Assembly (NCBI GenBank): GCA_021812385.1
Contig: JAKANO010000013.1
Location: 32,369 to 96,368, forward strand
Source: Pseudomonadota bacterium
GTDB lineage: Bacteria; Pseudomonadota; Gammaproteobacteria; Burkholderiales; Thiobacteraceae
Direction: 5' to 3'
DNA length: 64,000 nt
The position numbers and the translations under genes were made by a program. This document shows positions 17,766 to 26,025 of this stretch, piece by piece. The notes under the pieces were generated by a model that did no database searches, was not told the DNA's origin, and saw only the letters and a program-made list of their open reading frames with translations. The stretch's first letter is position 1, and each line of letters begins with the position of its first letter.

Positions 17766-18266
17766 ATGATTAGTCATGACCTCCTTGCATCGATTCAATT
17801 GATCGCCTTTGATTTTGATGGTGTATTTACTGATAACACGGTTTATGTTTCCCAGGACGGGATTGAATCAGTCCGTTGCTGGCGCAGCGATGGTCTTGGG
17901 CTATCGAGACTTCGAGGCATTGGCGTGCACGCATTCATTATTTCTACGGAAGCCAATCCCGTTGTGACGGCCAGAGCGAATAAATTGAAAATACCCTGTA
18001 AGCAGGCCATCGAGGATAAAGCCGCAGCTATCCTACAAACTTGTAAGGAGTTTAGTATCGAGCCGGCGCGTACAATGTTTGTTGGTAACGACATCAACGA
18101 TATTCCGGCCTTTAATGCAGTTGGGGTGCCTGTGGCAGTTGCCGATGCCCATCCCGAAACGTATCCGCATGTGCTTTATCGCACCACCAAACCGGGTGGC
18201 TTTGGCGCTGTGCGCGAGATTTGTGACCTGATATTCAGCGCGAAACAAGGCGCCAATGGATTTTGA
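17766..18266 (+). CDS. KdsC-like HAD phosphatase
   Basis: About 166 residues, class C0 HAD fold as in KdsC: LIAFDFDGVFTDNTVYVSQD (catalytic DxD), VRCWRSDGLGLSRLRGIGVH, FIISTEANPVVTARANKL, the lysine in AIEDKAAAIL, and MFVGNDINDIPAFNAVGVPV (Mg-binding GNDxND). Family members remove phosphate from Kdo-8-P or Kdn-9-P. Placed directly after the NeuB-like gene it most likely dephosphorylates that enzyme's product, which would mean the NeuB substrate is a sugar phosphate. Possible starts are TTG 17745, GTG 17760 or ATG 17766. It overlaps the next gene by 11 bases. Confidence 0.87.
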   Translation: MISHDLLASIQLIAFDFDGVFTDNTVYVSQDGIESVRCWRSDGLGLSRLRGIGVHAFIISTEANPVVTARANKLKIPCKQAIEDKAAAILQTCKEFSIEPARTMFVGNDINDIPAFNAVGVPVAVADAHPETYPHVLYRTTKPGGFGAVREICDLIFSAKQGANGF

Positions 18267-19083
18267 AATGATGTCTGCAGATGCTCTTTTCGATGTAAGT
18301 CAAGAAATTGTTCTTATTACCGGCGTGTCTGGTCAGCTTGGCGGTGAGTATGCTCAGGCCTTTTTGCGGCGCGGGGCTCGTGTTGTAGGCTTGGATGTTC
18401 GGCCTTCAGCTTGCAGTGATTCGATGGTGAAAGATTTTCCCGAACACTATTTTTTTTGTACCGCGAATGTGACTGACAAGGGGGCATTGCGGCGCGCCTT
18501 GGCTGAGGTTGAAACCTGTTTTGGTACTCCAACGGTGCTCGTCAATAATGCTGCCATCGACTCTCCGCCATCGGCGCCACCCGAAGAAAATGGACCTTTC
18601 GAGGACTACCCGGAAGCGTCATGGGATAAAGTGATCGACGTCAACCTCAAAGGTGCATACCTGTGTTGCCAGGTTTTCGGCGCTGCCATGGCCAAGGCCG
18701 GCAAGGGTTCGATTATCAATATTGCGTCGATCTATGGTGTCGTTTCGCCTGACCAAAGCCTTTACGAGTACCGTCGGAAACGGGGTGAGGTCTTTTTCAA
18801 GCCTGTTGCCTATTCCGCCGCGAAGTCCGGCATTTTGAATCTCACCCGCTATTTGGCCGTCTACTGGGCGAAGAAAAATGTTCGCGTAAATTCGCTTACG
18901 ATCGCTGGGGTGTTCAATAATCAGGAGCAGGCATTCTTAGATGTTTACTGTGGCCGCATTCCTGTTGGCCGCATGGCGCATGCCGATGAATACAATGGCT
19001 CCGTGCTATTTCTCGCAAGCCCAGCTTCGCGTTATATGACCGGCGCCAATCTTGTTATTGATGGCGGTTGGACAGCGATCTGA
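18256..19083 (+). CDS. Short-chain dehydrogenase/reductase in the ulosonate operon
   Basis: A 275-residue classical SDR. The Rossmann motif is LITGVSGQLGGEYAQAFL (TGxxxxxG), followed by DVR for cofactor selection, NNAAI, the active-site serine in IINIASIYGVVSP, and YSAAKSG (Tyr-x-x-x-Lys). The C-terminus SRYMTGANLVIDGGWTAI is typical of sugar and acyl reductases. The insert DQSLYEYRRKRGEVFFKPVA before the catalytic Tyr is longer than usual. The start is uncertain among ATGs at 18256, 18268 and 18271. It presumably oxidises or reduces a hydroxyl of the sugar or ulosonate made by its neighbours. Confidence 0.85.
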   Translation: MDFEMMSADALFDVSQEIVLITGVSGQLGGEYAQAFLRRGARVVGLDVRPSACSDSMVKDFPEHYFFCTANVTDKGALRRALAEVETCFGTPTVLVNNAAIDSPPSAPPEENGPFEDYPEASWDKVIDVNLKGAYLCCQVFGAAMAKAGKGSIINIASIYGVVSPDQSLYEYRRKRGEVFFKPVAYSAAKSGILNLTRYLAVYWAKKNVRVNSLTIAGVFNNQEQAFLDVYCGRIPVGRMAHADEYNGSVLFLASPASRYMTGANLVIDGGWTAI

Positions 19084-19085
19084 TC

Positions 19086-20552
19086 ATGCCGAATAACATT
19101 TCTTATATTCCTAACTGGATCAACGGCCAGGAAGCGCAACCTAAAACCGCAAGCTGGTTGGATAAATTCAATCCACACAACGGTGAGTTGCTTTGTCATG
19201 TAGCCGACTCGTCAGAATCTGATACGCAATGCGCCATACAATCGGCGGTTGATGCTTTCCCGGCGTGGTCAGACCTTACCCCGGTTAAGCGGGGGCAGAT
19301 CCTGGCGGATATCGTTTCTGCAATGAAACGAAATGCCGATGCATTGGCCGATTGTGTCGCCCTCGAAACCGGAAAGCCCCCGCAGGATGCAAAGGGAGAA
19401 ACCGGTGGCGCCATTCTCCAGGCCGAATATTTCGCCGGCGAGGGTATGCGTTTGTATGGACGCTCCTTGGCTTCGGGGATGCCGGGCAAATACAGCCATA
19501 CCGTGCGCCAGCCACGGGGTGTGGCTGGCTTGATCGTTCCCGCCAACACGCCCATCGCCAATATCGCCTGGAAAACGTTCCCTGCGCTGATCTGTGGCAA
19601 TTCGGTCGTACTTAAAGCCGCCGAGGATGCGCCCCGCATTGCCTTGCTCTTTGCGCGGTTGACCAAGGAGGCTGGCTTGCCGGATGGTGTCTTTAATGTC
19701 ATTCAGGGGCGAGGGCAGCCTGCGGGAGCGGTGTTGGTAACCGACGAGCGTGTGAATGTCATCAGCTTCACGGGTTCGACCGGCGTGGGGCGATGGATTG
19801 CTGAAGTCGCCGGGAAGCGGCTTGCCCGGGTTTCGCTTGAATTGGGCGGCAAGAACCCGCTGGTGGTATGTGACGATGCCGATATTGATCAGGCCGTACA
19901 TTGGGCGGCGCTATCCGCTTTTAGCAATGCGGGCCAACGTTGCGCGGCGGGCAGCCGAATCATTGTCTTTCGGACAGTGTATGAAGAATTCAAAGAAAAA
20001 CTGGTTGCCAAGGCGCAGACCTTAAAGCTCGGGGTAAGTGCGGGCTGTGATTTGGGCCCAGTGGTCAACAAACGTCAGCAACAATCGATTCTGGCCGCAA
20101 TAGAGACCGCCAAGAAACAAGGAGGTCGAGTGCTTTGTGGTGGAGGGGCGCCAACCGCGCCTGATCTTGCGCAAGGTTATTACATTCAACCTACGGTCAT
20201 CGAGGGACTAGCGCCGAGTGCTGAACTGAGCTGCAAGGAAGTCTTCGGCCCGGTGGCCACGCTGCATCTGGTTGCGGATGTAGAGGAAGCGCTCAAACTA
20301 GCCAATGCCACCGAATATGGCTTGACCGCAGCGATTCATACCCGCAGCGTAGATCGTGCCATGTGGTTTGCCCAAAAGGTGCGTGCTGGTATGGCCAATG
20401 TCAATTTGGGCACTTATGGCAGCGAGCCGCATATGCCCTTCGGCGGCTTCGGCGCATCTGGCAACGGTACGCGCGAGCCAGGCGTTGAGGCATTGGATGT
20501 TTATTCCGAACTGAAAAATATTTCCTTCTTGGTTCGTCCCGAGCAGCTCTGA
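19086..20552 (+). CDS. Aldehyde dehydrogenase family protein in the ulosonate operon
   Basis: An NAD(P)-dependent aldehyde dehydrogenase of 488 residues and normal length. It has PANTPIANIAWKTFPALICG, VVLKAAEDAP, ISFTGSTGVGRWIAEVAGKR, the catalytic glutamate in LELGGKNPLVV, the catalytic cysteine in SNAGQRCAAGSR, and CKEVFGPVATLHLV. ATG 19086 lies two bases after the SDR stop; a TTG at 19068 is possible but less likely. Oxidation of a sugar aldehyde to a carboxylate would be unusual in a CMP-ulosonate pathway. Alternatively the gene supplies a precursor acid. The substrate is unknown. Confidence 0.9.
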   Translation: MPNNISYIPNWINGQEAQPKTASWLDKFNPHNGELLCHVADSSESDTQCAIQSAVDAFPAWSDLTPVKRGQILADIVSAMKRNADALADCVALETGKPPQDAKGETGGAILQAEYFAGEGMRLYGRSLASGMPGKYSHTVRQPRGVAGLIVPANTPIANIAWKTFPALICGNSVVLKAAEDAPRIALLFARLTKEAGLPDGVFNVIQGRGQPAGAVLVTDERVNVISFTGSTGVGRWIAEVAGKRLARVSLELGGKNPLVVCDDADIDQAVHWAALSAFSNAGQRCAAGSRIIVFRTVYEEFKEKLVAKAQTLKLGVSAGCDLGPVVNKRQQQSILAAIETAKKQGGRVLCGGGAPTAPDLAQGYYIQPTVIEGLAPSAELSCKEVFGPVATLHLVADVEEALKLANATEYGLTAAIHTRSVDRAMWFAQKVRAGMANVNLGTYGSEPHMPFGGFGASGNGTREPGVEALDVYSELKNISFLVRPEQL

Positions 20553-20557
20553 CACGC

Positions 20558-21313
20558 ATGAAACCACGCGCCATTGCCTTCATTCCCGCCCGATCCGGCT
20601 CCAAACGGGTTAAAAACAAAAATATTCTTCCATTGGGGGGGCATCCGATGCTGGCGTACACCGTGCGTGCCGCGATTGACAGCGGCGTGTTCGATGCCGT
20701 CATTTGTGCCACTGATAGCGAGCAGTACGCGGATGTAGCGCGTCATTATGGCGCCGAGGTTCCTTTTCTGCGTTCCGCTGAAATATCGGGCGACAAGTCA
20801 CCCGATATCGAGTGGGTTGTATGGATGTTAAAAGCACTGAAGGAGGCCAGCCGGGAATTCGAGATTTTCAGCATTCTCCGACCGACCAGTCCCTTTAGGC
20901 AGCCAGAGACCATTCGCCGCGCTTGGTCCCAGTTCATTGAAGACCCGTGTGCAGATTCATTGCGCGCCATCGAAAAATGCAAGCAGCATCCCGGCAAGAT
21001 GTGGGTTATCCGCGGCCAGCGCATGTTGCCCCTGCTGCCTTATAGCAATGGCACAACGCCCTGGCATAGCAGCCAATACGCTGCACTGCCCGAAATATAT
21101 GTACAAGATGCCAGCCTGGAAATTGCATGGTCACGAGTCCCTCTGGAGCAGAACAGCATCGCCGGCGAAGCCATCATTCCCTTTATCAGCCAAGGGCTGG
21201 AGGGCTTCGATATCAATGACCCTGAAGACTGGTGGATGGCCGAGCGCTTGCTCGCCACGCAAGAGGCCGTGTTGCCGGCAATCAGTCTTCCCCCTTACAA
21301 CCTCGACGAGTAA
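20558..21313 (+). CDS. NeuA-like CMP-ulosonic acid cytidylyltransferase
   Basis: A 251-residue acylneuraminate cytidylyltransferase-family protein. It starts MKPRAIAFIPARSGSKRVKN, with the CTP-binding ARSGSKRVKNKN loop, followed by GGHPMLAYTVRAAIDSGVFD, VICATDSEQYADVA, FLRSAEISGDKSPDIEWVV, ILRPTSPFRQPETI and the C-terminal FDINDPEDWWMAERLL. Enzymes of this family activate sialic, legionaminic, pseudaminic or Kdn-type acids as CMP-sugars. It starts five bases after the aldehyde dehydrogenase stop in the same operon as the NeuB-like synthase and HAD phosphatase, which together make a complete synthase-phosphatase-activation set. Confidence 0.9.
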   Translation: MKPRAIAFIPARSGSKRVKNKNILPLGGHPMLAYTVRAAIDSGVFDAVICATDSEQYADVARHYGAEVPFLRSAEISGDKSPDIEWVVWMLKALKEASREFEIFSILRPTSPFRQPETIRRAWSQFIEDPCADSLRAIEKCKQHPGKMWVIRGQRMLPLLPYSNGTTPWHSSQYAALPEIYVQDASLEIAWSRVPLEQNSIAGEAIIPFISQGLEGFDINDPEDWWMAERLLATQEAVLPAISLPPYNLDE

Positions 21314-21328
21314 ACCGGAGCCAAAACA

Positions 21329-23245
21329 GTGGGCGATCAAGTTGGACAAGCCGTAGAAGGCACGCTTTATTACATCCCATATCCCGAATTCGAACGTATC
21401 CGCGCACTGAAAATGGCGCGAGAGCAGCGCGCGGCAATCTTCGCCGATATGTGCCGGCTAAATGCACTCTACATGATCGCCCGTGCGGGATCGGGTCATA
21501 TCGGCAGCAGCTTCAGCAGCCTGGATATCATGAGCTGGCTGCTGCTGGAAGAGATGCAAAAGGATGATATTTTCTTCAGCTCCAAGGGTCACGACGCACC
21601 GGGTTATTACTCCGCCCTCATCGGTATGGGCAGACTCGAATTCGACCTCATTCACAAGTTGCGAAAAATCGACGGCCTGCCTGGACACCCGGATATAGGT
21701 ACGCCGGGGATCGTGACTAATACCGGGTCGCTGGGCATGGGCATTTCCAAAGCCAAGGGCATGGTGTTTGCAAATCGTTTGGCCAAGCGATCTGGTTGCA
21801 TATTCGTAATGACTGGCGACGGCGAGTTGCAGGAAGGCCAGTTCTGGGAATCCCTGGTTTCGGCCGTGAACTATGGTCTGCATGAAATTACCGCCATCAT
21901 CGACCACAATAAATTGCAATCAGATACCTTCGTTAAAAATGTTTCCGACCTGGGCGACCTGGAAGCCAAATTACGCGCCTTCGGCTGGCGTGTCGAACGC
22001 TGCGACGGCAATGATATCGGCGCATTCGCCACCACCCTCGCTTTGCTGAAAGACGAAACCCGACCCAAGATCATTATCGCCGATACTATAAAAGGCAAGG
22101 GTGTCTCTTTCATGGAGCACACCTCGCTGGATTCCGATGTAGCCATGTACCGTTTCCACAGCGGTGCGCCCGATGCCAGTTCCTATCGATTGGCCGCTCA
22201 GGAAATTATTGAACGATTGCAGCAACACATGAGCGCTGCCGGCGCCGCTGCCCTGGGCTTCGAGACTATTGAGCGCGAGGCCACCGCGCCGCCACCCACT
22301 ACTGCACAGCGCCTGATACCTGCCTATACCCGAGCGCTGCTGGAGCAAGCCGAAAAGCATCCCAATCTTGTTGCCCTGGATGCAGACCTGATACTGGATA
22401 CGGGCCTCATCCCTTTCCGCGAGCGCTTTCCGGAACGCTTCTTTGAGTGTGGTATCGCGGAACAGGATATGGTATCAACAGCCGGCGGCATGGCGTTGAA
22501 GGGGTTGCTGCCGGTGGTTCATTCTTTTGCATGCTTTCTCTCCACGCGCCCGAATGAGCAGATCTACAACAATGCAACCGAGCGAACAAAGATCATCTAC
22601 GTTGGTTCGCTCGCTGGCGTGGTTCCTGGCGGCCCTGGTCATTCACACCAGGCAGTGCGTGATATTTCTGCGTTGGCCGCCATGCCTGGTATGACCTTGG
22701 TTGAGCCTTCTTGCGAGGCTGAAGTCGGTCCGCTACTTGATTGGTGTATTAATGAGGCGCCCGGTAATTGCTATATCAGATTGGTATCTTTGCCCTGGGA
22801 AATCCCTTACGAATTGCCGAGAGGATATCGACCTAAGTATGGACAAGGTATGACCATAGTTGAGGGTGCTGACATAGCAATTATTACGTATGGGCCAGTA
22901 ATGCTGAGTGCCGCAGTTAAAGCCGCGGACATTTTTGCAAAAGAAAAAGGCCTTAGTGTTAGGGTCATTAATTTGCCTTGGTTGAATATTGTGGATTCCG
23001 GCTGGCTTAAGACGGCAATCGGAAGTTGCAGGCACTTACTTTGTTTAGATAACCATTATGTTATTGGTGGGCAAGGCGCAGAGCTTTCGCGCACCATGGC
23101 GCAATGGGATAGCCGGCGTGCACAAGTGCACCATCTTGGTTTGGAGGATATTCCGCCGAGCGGAACTAATCAGGAAGTCTTGAGCAGGATTCGCCTCGAT
23201 ACTAGCGCAATTGTGGAAGCGCTAGGGAAAGCGTTAAAACAATGA
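21329..23245 (+). CDS. Transketolase-like thiamine-diphosphate enzyme inside the polysaccharide locus
   Basis: A 638-residue single-chain transketolase family protein, starting at GTG 21329. The ThDP domain has ARAGSGHIGSSFSSLDIMSW, SSKGHDAPGYY, LPGHPDIGTPGI and the cofactor motif GDGELQEGQFWE...IIDHN (about 163-194). The pyrimidine-binding domain has FFECGIAEQDMVSTAGGMAL, with the catalytic Glu in ECGIAEQ. The C-terminal domain is from about 500. Transketolases move two-carbon ketol units between sugars; here it may build the aldose used by the NeuB-like enzyme or add a C2 branch. By eye, the last third is more AT-rich than the rest, with a break near 22,740. The stop overlaps the next start. 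Confidence 0.9.
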   Translation: MGDQVGQAVEGTLYYIPYPEFERIRALKMAREQRAAIFADMCRLNALYMIARAGSGHIGSSFSSLDIMSWLLLEEMQKDDIFFSSKGHDAPGYYSALIGMGRLEFDLIHKLRKIDGLPGHPDIGTPGIVTNTGSLGMGISKAKGMVFANRLAKRSGCIFVMTGDGELQEGQFWESLVSAVNYGLHEITAIIDHNKLQSDTFVKNVSDLGDLEAKLRAFGWRVERCDGNDIGAFATTLALLKDETRPKIIIADTIKGKGVSFMEHTSLDSDVAMYRFHSGAPDASSYRLAAQEIIERLQQHMSAAGAAALGFETIEREATAPPPTTAQRLIPAYTRALLEQAEKHPNLVALDADLILDTGLIPFRERFPERFFECGIAEQDMVSTAGGMALKGLLPVVHSFACFLSTRPNEQIYNNATERTKIIYVGSLAGVVPGGPGHSHQAVRDISALAAMPGMTLVEPSCEAEVGPLLDWCINEAPGNCYIRLVSLPWEIPYELPRGYRPKYGQGMTIVEGADIAIITYGPVMLSAAVKAADIFAKEKGLSVRVINLPWLNIVDSGWLKTAIGSCRHLLCLDNHYVIGGQGAELSRTMAQWDSRRAQVHHLGLEDIPPSGTNQEVLSRIRLDTSAIVEALGKALKQ

Positions 23246-24249
23246 CCGAAAAGCCGTATGGAATAGAGGGCGCTCAAAATAGAGGCGTGAAAGCTTTGAT
23301 TACTGGCATCACAGGCCAGGATGGGGCTTATTTGGCACGTTTTCTCTTGGGAAAGGGGTACACCGTAATTGGTGTCTCCCGCGACGCCTCGGTTGCGCGT
23401 CTTCATAACCTTGAGGCTTTTGGCATTCGAGAACAGGTGATGATGGAGTCAATGGCAATGAATGACTTTCGTAGCGTTATACAAGTGCTTCGAAAAGTCT
23501 TGCCAGATGAAATCTATAATTTAGCCGGGCAAAGTTCAGTAAGCCTTTCGTTTGAGCAGCCTGTGGAAACTCAGGAAAGTATTAGTATCGGTGCCCTTAA
23601 CTTGCTGGAAGCGATACGTTTCCTTGATTATCCAGTTCGGCTTTACAGCGCGGGGTCTAGCGAATGTTTCGGAAATACTGAAGTCCCTGCCGATGAAAGC
23701 ACCCCGTTTCGTCCGCGCAGTCCATATGCGGTAGCAAAGGCTACCGCTTTTTGGCAGGTGGCAAATTATCGCGAGGCCTATGGAATACACGCGTGCTCAG
23801 GCATCTTGTTTAATCATGAGTCACCTCTTCGTCCAGAACGTTTTGTCACACAAAAAATTGTCGCTTCTGCTTGCCGTATTGCTAATGGAAGCCAGGAAAA
23901 ACTCCATCTTGGGGATATATCAATTTATCGGGATTGGGGTTGGGCACCAGAATATGTGGAGGCCATGTGGCTGATGCTTCAGCAGGATCGCCCTGATGAC
24001 TATGTGATTGCTACTGGGGAAAGTAGATCTTTGACAGAATTCATTGACCATACGTTTTCGTGTCTAGATCTTGATTGGCGGGAATATGTTCAAACCGAAA
24101 CTGCGCTGAAGCGCCCTTCCGATATTTTAATGAGCCGCGCAAATCCATCCAAAGCCATGAATGAACTGGGTTGGTGCGCGCACTCAAAGATGAATGATGT
24201 CGTGCAAATGATGGTTTCTAATTATCGCGGAAACAGCACGTTTGGCTGA
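23242..24249 (+). CDS. GDP-mannose 4,6-dehydratase-like extended SDR
   Basis: A 335-residue GMD-family protein: [71 protein letters not shown] (Tyr-x-x-x-Lys) and [20 protein letters not shown]. It is shorter than, and divergent from, the canonical gmd at 38533: after the nucleotide-binding half the KRRTS loop is replaced by VSRDASVARLHNLEAFGI. It may dehydrate GDP-mannose or a related GDP-sugar such as GDP-manno-heptose. By eye the base composition is lower in G+C than that of the NeuA-like gene upstream. It overlaps the transketolase gene by four bases. Confidence 0.87.
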   Translation: MTEKPYGIEGAQNRGVKALITGITGQDGAYLARFLLGKGYTVIGVSRDASVARLHNLEAFGIREQVMMESMAMNDFRSVIQVLRKVLPDEIYNLAGQSSVSLSFEQPVETQESISIGALNLLEAIRFLDYPVRLYSAGSSECFGNTEVPADESTPFRPRSPYAVAKATAFWQVANYREAYGIHACSGILFNHESPLRPERFVTQKIVASACRIANGSQEKLHLGDISIYRDWGWAPEYVEAMWLMLQQDRPDDYVIATGESRSLTEFIDHTFSCLDLDWREYVQTETALKRPSDILMSRANPSKAMNELGWCAHSKMNDVVQMMVSNYRGNSTFG

Positions 24250-24300
24250 CGAGATATGTATGATTCAAAATGTAAGTCTTTTTAATAAAGTGTGTAATTG

Positions 24301-26025
24301 ATGTTTAAGTTTTATGATCGCCTAAAACAACTGGCACGGCCGTTGCGTGAAAAACAGCAAATCGCGCTTGGCAAGCAGAAACCGAAAGCTGCACTTCCCA
24401 ATTGGGGCTTGATCGTTGCTACCAACGAGTCGTTGTGGAACGACTCATTGGTAAGAGCCAAAGATAGCCCGCGTATCCTGATGGCTACAGCCATCGGCGG
24501 CCATCCCCAGTTCACGGTATTGGAAAGCGCGCTAAATGTTGCCTTGACTCTTCGTGGGGCTAAAGTCGACACCCTATTGTGTGATGCTGCTATGCCCGCA
24601 TGCCAGCGAGCCAAGATTTCTGGTGTTAAACCTCGGGTATTGGCGGATGGCAAACTGAAAGAGGTGTTTTGCTCTGGTTGCATGGCTACTGGTAAAACGG
24701 TGTTTACAGTTCCCGGGCTCAATATTTTGCAGATGAGCAATCATATTAGTGATGAGGAGCGTGCCCAATCACGAGATATTTCCTTATCTGTGCCTGTTGA
24801 CGATATCACCGGCTATACCTTGGATGGCTTACCGATTGGCGAGCATGCCTTGGCTGGCGCATTGCGCTATTACGGGGTTGGCGATCTTTCCTTGGAGCCG
24901 GATGGCGAGGCTGTTCTTCGGCGCTATCTAGAATCGTCGCTGCTGACGGCGTTTTGTATAAAGCAATTGATACGAGTTAATAAATACGATGTGATTGTCA
25001 ATAACCACGGTATCTATGTGCCTCACGGTATTGTCAGCGCCGTGTGCCGCAACCAGAAAGTGCGCACGGCCTCATGGAATCTGGCCTATCGTAAACAGTG
25101 CGCGATTTTTAGTCACACCGATACTTATCACCATACGCTAATGGACGAACCTGTCGGCGACTGGGAAAATATGACATGGTCCAAGGATCGCGAAGCCGAA
25201 ATAGTCCACTACCTAGAGAGTCGCCGCAAAGGCAGTCGCGATTGGATTTGGTTTAACCGCGATGCGGACGACAACATGGACAATTTTGCCGCCAAGGTGG
25301 GGCTGGATTGGGGTCGTCCGGTGGTTGGCATGTTGACGAATGTGGTGTGGGATGCACAACTTCACTATCCGGCCAATGCTTTTCCAGGCATGGTCGATTG
25401 GGTGATGCGTACTGTCGCTTACTTTAGGGGGCGTCCTGACTTGCAATTGTTGATCCGCGTACATCCTGGTGAATTGGCACCCCCCGGCGGGTCAACTGTT
25501 TCGAGGCAACCTATTGTTGAGGAAATCCGAAGTACATTCCCCGATTTACCTAAAAATGTCTTCATCATTGGGCCGGAAAGTACAGTCAGTACCTACGCGG
25601 CGATGGAACGTTGCGACAGCGTCATTATCTATGGCACCAAGACAGGTGTTGAGCTAACTAGTGCCGGTATCCCGGTTATCGTTGCTGGCGAAGCCTGGAT
25701 TCGCAACAAGGGCGTCACTTTGGATGCCATGAGTGCAGATGACTATTTTCGATATCTTGATAGGTTGCCACTAGGAAAACGAATGGAGCCAGATACGATT
25801 GAGCGGGCTCGTAAGTATGCATACCATTTCTTTTTTCGACGTATGTTGCCGTTGCCCTTTTTGGAGCCAAAGCCGCAATCGTGGCCGCCCTTCGAGGTTG
25901 CTGTAAAAAATTTGGATGAATTGTTACCCGGAGAATATAAGGGGCTGGATGTCATCTGCGATGGCATCCTAAACGGTTCTGCGTTTATTTATCAGGCAGA
26001 GGAATTAGGTCTTCATGACAACTAA
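24301..26025 (+). CDS. Surface carbohydrate biosynthesis protein, paralog A (possible CMP-ulosonate transferase)
   Basis: A 574-residue protein resembling the large capsule/surface carbohydrate biosynthesis glycosyltransferases. The C-terminal half looks GT-B-like: IRVHPGELAPPGG, NVFIIGPESTVSTYAAMERC and IIYGTKTGVELTSAGIPVIV with AGEAWIRNKG. The N-terminal half holds a cysteine set C94, C101, C124, C127 (C-x6-C-x22-C-x2-C), which paralog B at 33771 repeats with identical spacing; a metal site is likely. NNHGIYVPHGIVSAVCR and AYRKQCAIFSHTDTYHHT are also shared. Being adjacent to CMP-ulosonate genes and the ABC exporter suggests that it uses the CMP-sugar; this is inference. Confidence 0.72.
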   Translation: MFKFYDRLKQLARPLREKQQIALGKQKPKAALPNWGLIVATNESLWNDSLVRAKDSPRILMATAIGGHPQFTVLESALNVALTLRGAKVDTLLCDAAMPACQRAKISGVKPRVLADGKLKEVFCSGCMATGKTVFTVPGLNILQMSNHISDEERAQSRDISLSVPVDDITGYTLDGLPIGEHALAGALRYYGVGDLSLEPDGEAVLRRYLESSLLTAFCIKQLIRVNKYDVIVNNHGIYVPHGIVSAVCRNQKVRTASWNLAYRKQCAIFSHTDTYHHTLMDEPVGDWENMTWSKDREAEIVHYLESRRKGSRDWIWFNRDADDNMDNFAAKVGLDWGRPVVGMLTNVVWDAQLHYPANAFPGMVDWVMRTVAYFRGRPDLQLLIRVHPGELAPPGGSTVSRQPIVEEIRSTFPDLPKNVFIIGPESTVSTYAAMERCDSVIIYGTKTGVELTSAGIPVIVAGEAWIRNKGVTLDAMSADDYFRYLDRLPLGKRMEPDTIERARKYAYHFFFRRMLPLPFLEPKPQSWPPFEVAVKNLDELLPGEYKGLDVICDGILNGSAFIYQAEELGLHDN

